In this document: positions 62,907-64,000 of the stretch, in pieces | Numbering within the stretch: the stretch's first letter is position 1 | Layout: the number at the start of each line of letters is the position of its first letter | DNA from: DASXKD01 sp963734725 | Lineage (GTDB): Bacteria > Actinomycetota > Actinomycetes > Streptosporangiales > Streptosporangiaceae | Assembly (NCBI GenBank): GCA_963734725.1 | Contig: CAVTIX010000015.1 | Location: 1 to 64,000, forward strand | DNA: 64,000 bases | Direction of reading: 5' to 3' | Made by a program: the position numbers and the translations under genes | The notes under the pieces: model-generated | The model's input: the letters and a program-made list of their open reading frames with translations, nothing else | What the model was told of the DNA's origin: nothing | Databases searched by the model: none

Positions 62907-64000
62907 CTATGGGCTGGGCTCGCTGGCCGGCTGGATGTTCTGGTTGATGTGGAACGTGTTGTCGGGGTCGTAACGGTGCTTGACCTGGGCGAGCCGGTCG
63001 TAGTTGACGCGGTAGGACGCTTTGACCCGCTCCTGGCCCTCGTCCATCAGGAAGTTCACGTAGGCTCCGCCGGCCGAGGTCGGGTGCAGTTCCTGCCAGT
63101 AGTCCCTGGCCCATTGCGAGATGAGGCCGGCGTTGGCCGGGTCGGGGTCGACGCCCGCGATGATGCCGGCCCAGCCGCCGTCCCGGTAGGCGAAGGCCGT
63201 CGCCTCCTCCGGCACGCGGCTGGCGGCGCCGTCGATGGGGTACATGTGCATGGTGGAGTGGCCGGTCGGCAGCCGCACACCGTACTTGACGTGCACCTTG
63301 ATCGCCTCATCGGAGATCTCGTTGAAGAAGTCGGCCCGCCAGTACCACTGCAGCCCGGCCGGGTAAAGGGCGTCGAACGCGGTCTGCAGCACGTTGAACG
63401 GCATCGGCTGCAAGCCGACCACCAGCGGCGAGCCGAACGTCCTGACCGGCTCGAGCACCGCGTCGGCCCGGTCATGCGAGCCGGTGTAGCACCAGACGAT
63501 GCCGCACGTCTTGCGGCCCCACAGCTCCTCGGGGAACGGCGGCGCGGGCGGGATGGTGAGCAGCGCGATCCAGCCGCTCAGCTCCTCCGGCAGCGATGGC
63601 AGCAGCTCCCGGTACCAGCGCATCACCTCGGCGGTATCGGCGAAGTCGTACAGCACCGGGCCGCCGATGATCGTGCCGTGGTCGCCGATGTCGTGGCAGC
63701 GGAAGGTGAACGAGGTGACGATGCCGAAGTTCCCGCCCCCGCCGCGCAGCGCCCAGAACAGGTCGGGGTGGGAGTGCTCGCTGGTGGTGACGAAGGTGCC
63801 GTCGGCGAGCACGACGTCGGCGGCCAGCAGGTTATCCACGGTGAGGCCGAAGCGCCGGGACAGGTAGCCGATGCCGCCGCCAAGTGTCAGGCCGGCCACG
63901 CCGGTGGACCCGAGGAACCCGGAGGGGGTGGCCATGCCGAACGCCACGGTCGCGTGGTCGACATCGCCCCAGGTGCATCCGGCGTCGGCGCGGACGGTGT
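62907..64000 (-). CDS. FAD-linked oxidoreductase, BBE-type, C-terminal part (runs off the right edge)
   Basis: The visible part begins within the FAD-binding domain (RADAGCTWGDVDHATVAFGM, then TPSGFLGSTGVAGLTLGGGI, GYLSRRFGLTVDNLLAADVV, LFWALRGGGGNFGIVTSFTF) and ends with the BBE motif (GGAYVNFLMDEGQERVKASY, RLAQVKHRYDPDNTFHINQN). About 363 residues are present; the first 120, including the FAD-linking His, lie to the right. Similar to the enzyme at 57887 but in a different subgroup (STGVAGLT in place of SHTGVGGLT). Frame is intact. Confidence 0.88.
   Translation of the reverse strand, partial: TVRADAGCTWGDVDHATVAFGMATPSGFLGSTGVAGLTLGGGIGYLSRRFGLTVDNLLAADVVLADGTFVTTSEHSHPDLFWALRGGGGNFGIVTSFTFRCHDIGDHGTIIGGPVLYDFADTAEVMRWYRELLPSLPEELSGWIALLTIPPAPPFPEELWGRKTCGIVWCYTGSHDRADAVLEPVRTFGSPLVVGLQPMPFNVLQTAFDALYPAGLQWYWRADFFNEISDEAIKVHVKYGVRLPTGHSTMHMYPIDGAASRVPEEATAFAYRDGGWAGIIAGVDPDPANAGLISQWARDYWQELHPTSAGGAYVNFLMDEGQERVKASYRVNYDRLAQVKHRYDPDNTFHINQNIQPASEPSP

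Noticed and set aside
1..64000. CRISPR array or cas genes
   Set aside because: No regularly spaced direct repeats and no Cas-like protein found on either strand.

Overview
The window is very GC-rich DNA from an actinomycete, probably a soil-type filamentous lineage. The families point that way: a DUF6879 gene coupled to an XRE/DUF5753 regulator, an ERCC4-Lsr2 fragment, an ECF sigma factor with a membrane partner, DUF4389 and MEDS proteins, and a PAP2-kinase fusion. There is no rRNA gene and no intact tRNA, so genus cannot be read. It is an accessory, mobile-element-rich region with strong signs of decay. Many recognisable genes are truncated or carry one or more frameshifts. Either this is a genuine gene graveyard or the assembly carries base-level indels; sequence alone cannot decide.

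0-12 kb: HicA toxin fragment at the edge, a chimeric IS remnant, then relics of a response regulator, a MEDS sensor, a winged-helix regulator, a DUF4389 membrane protein and an MDR oxidoreductase. Intact or nearly intact genes are an alpha/beta hydrolase, an SRPBCC protein and a LysR regulator. An IS1380 element and a frameshifted HAD phosphatase lie between them.

12-22 kb: DUF6879/XRE pair, the C-terminal stub of an ERCC4-Lsr2 protein, an intact RecD2-type helicase, an emfourin-like protein, and a 2.5 kb IS630-type transposon whose cargo is an ECF sigma factor plus a single-pass membrane partner. Its long inverted repeats and TA target duplication are visible, and a second diverged copy of the target repeat near 30.3 kb acts as an unoccupied reference. 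A nopaline-dehydrogenase-like enzyme and a TetR regulator follow, divergently arranged.

22-39 kb: secreted proteins (174 aa unknown, S1 protease, PxKF surface-protein fragment, 846 aa HExxx secreted protein), a universal stress protein, an Amt ammonium transporter, and many IS fragments. One IS with readable ends has removed the front of the PxKF protein gene.

39-46.4 kb: a three-level nest. An IS110 transposase gene is split by a group II intron, and the intron's reverse transcriptase gene is split by a serine-recombinase element carrying DUF5372, DUF6788 and a large recombinase. The split RT codon can be rebuilt exactly.

46.9-51.6 kb: a duplicate of a small Cys/His-containing gene also present at 28.7 kb, cold-shock protein, fatty acid desaturase, and a MarR-MFS efflux pair.

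51.9-60.9 kb: an apparent integrated segment bounded by two direct repeats of about 370 bp, each containing the 3' half of a tRNA-Ser. It holds a SnoaL-like protein, hydrolase, YceI relic, PAP2-kinase membrane protein, FAD oxidoreductase and a RelE relic. The right end carries a DUF2182-DUF1326 operon and a second FAD oxidoreductase running off the window.
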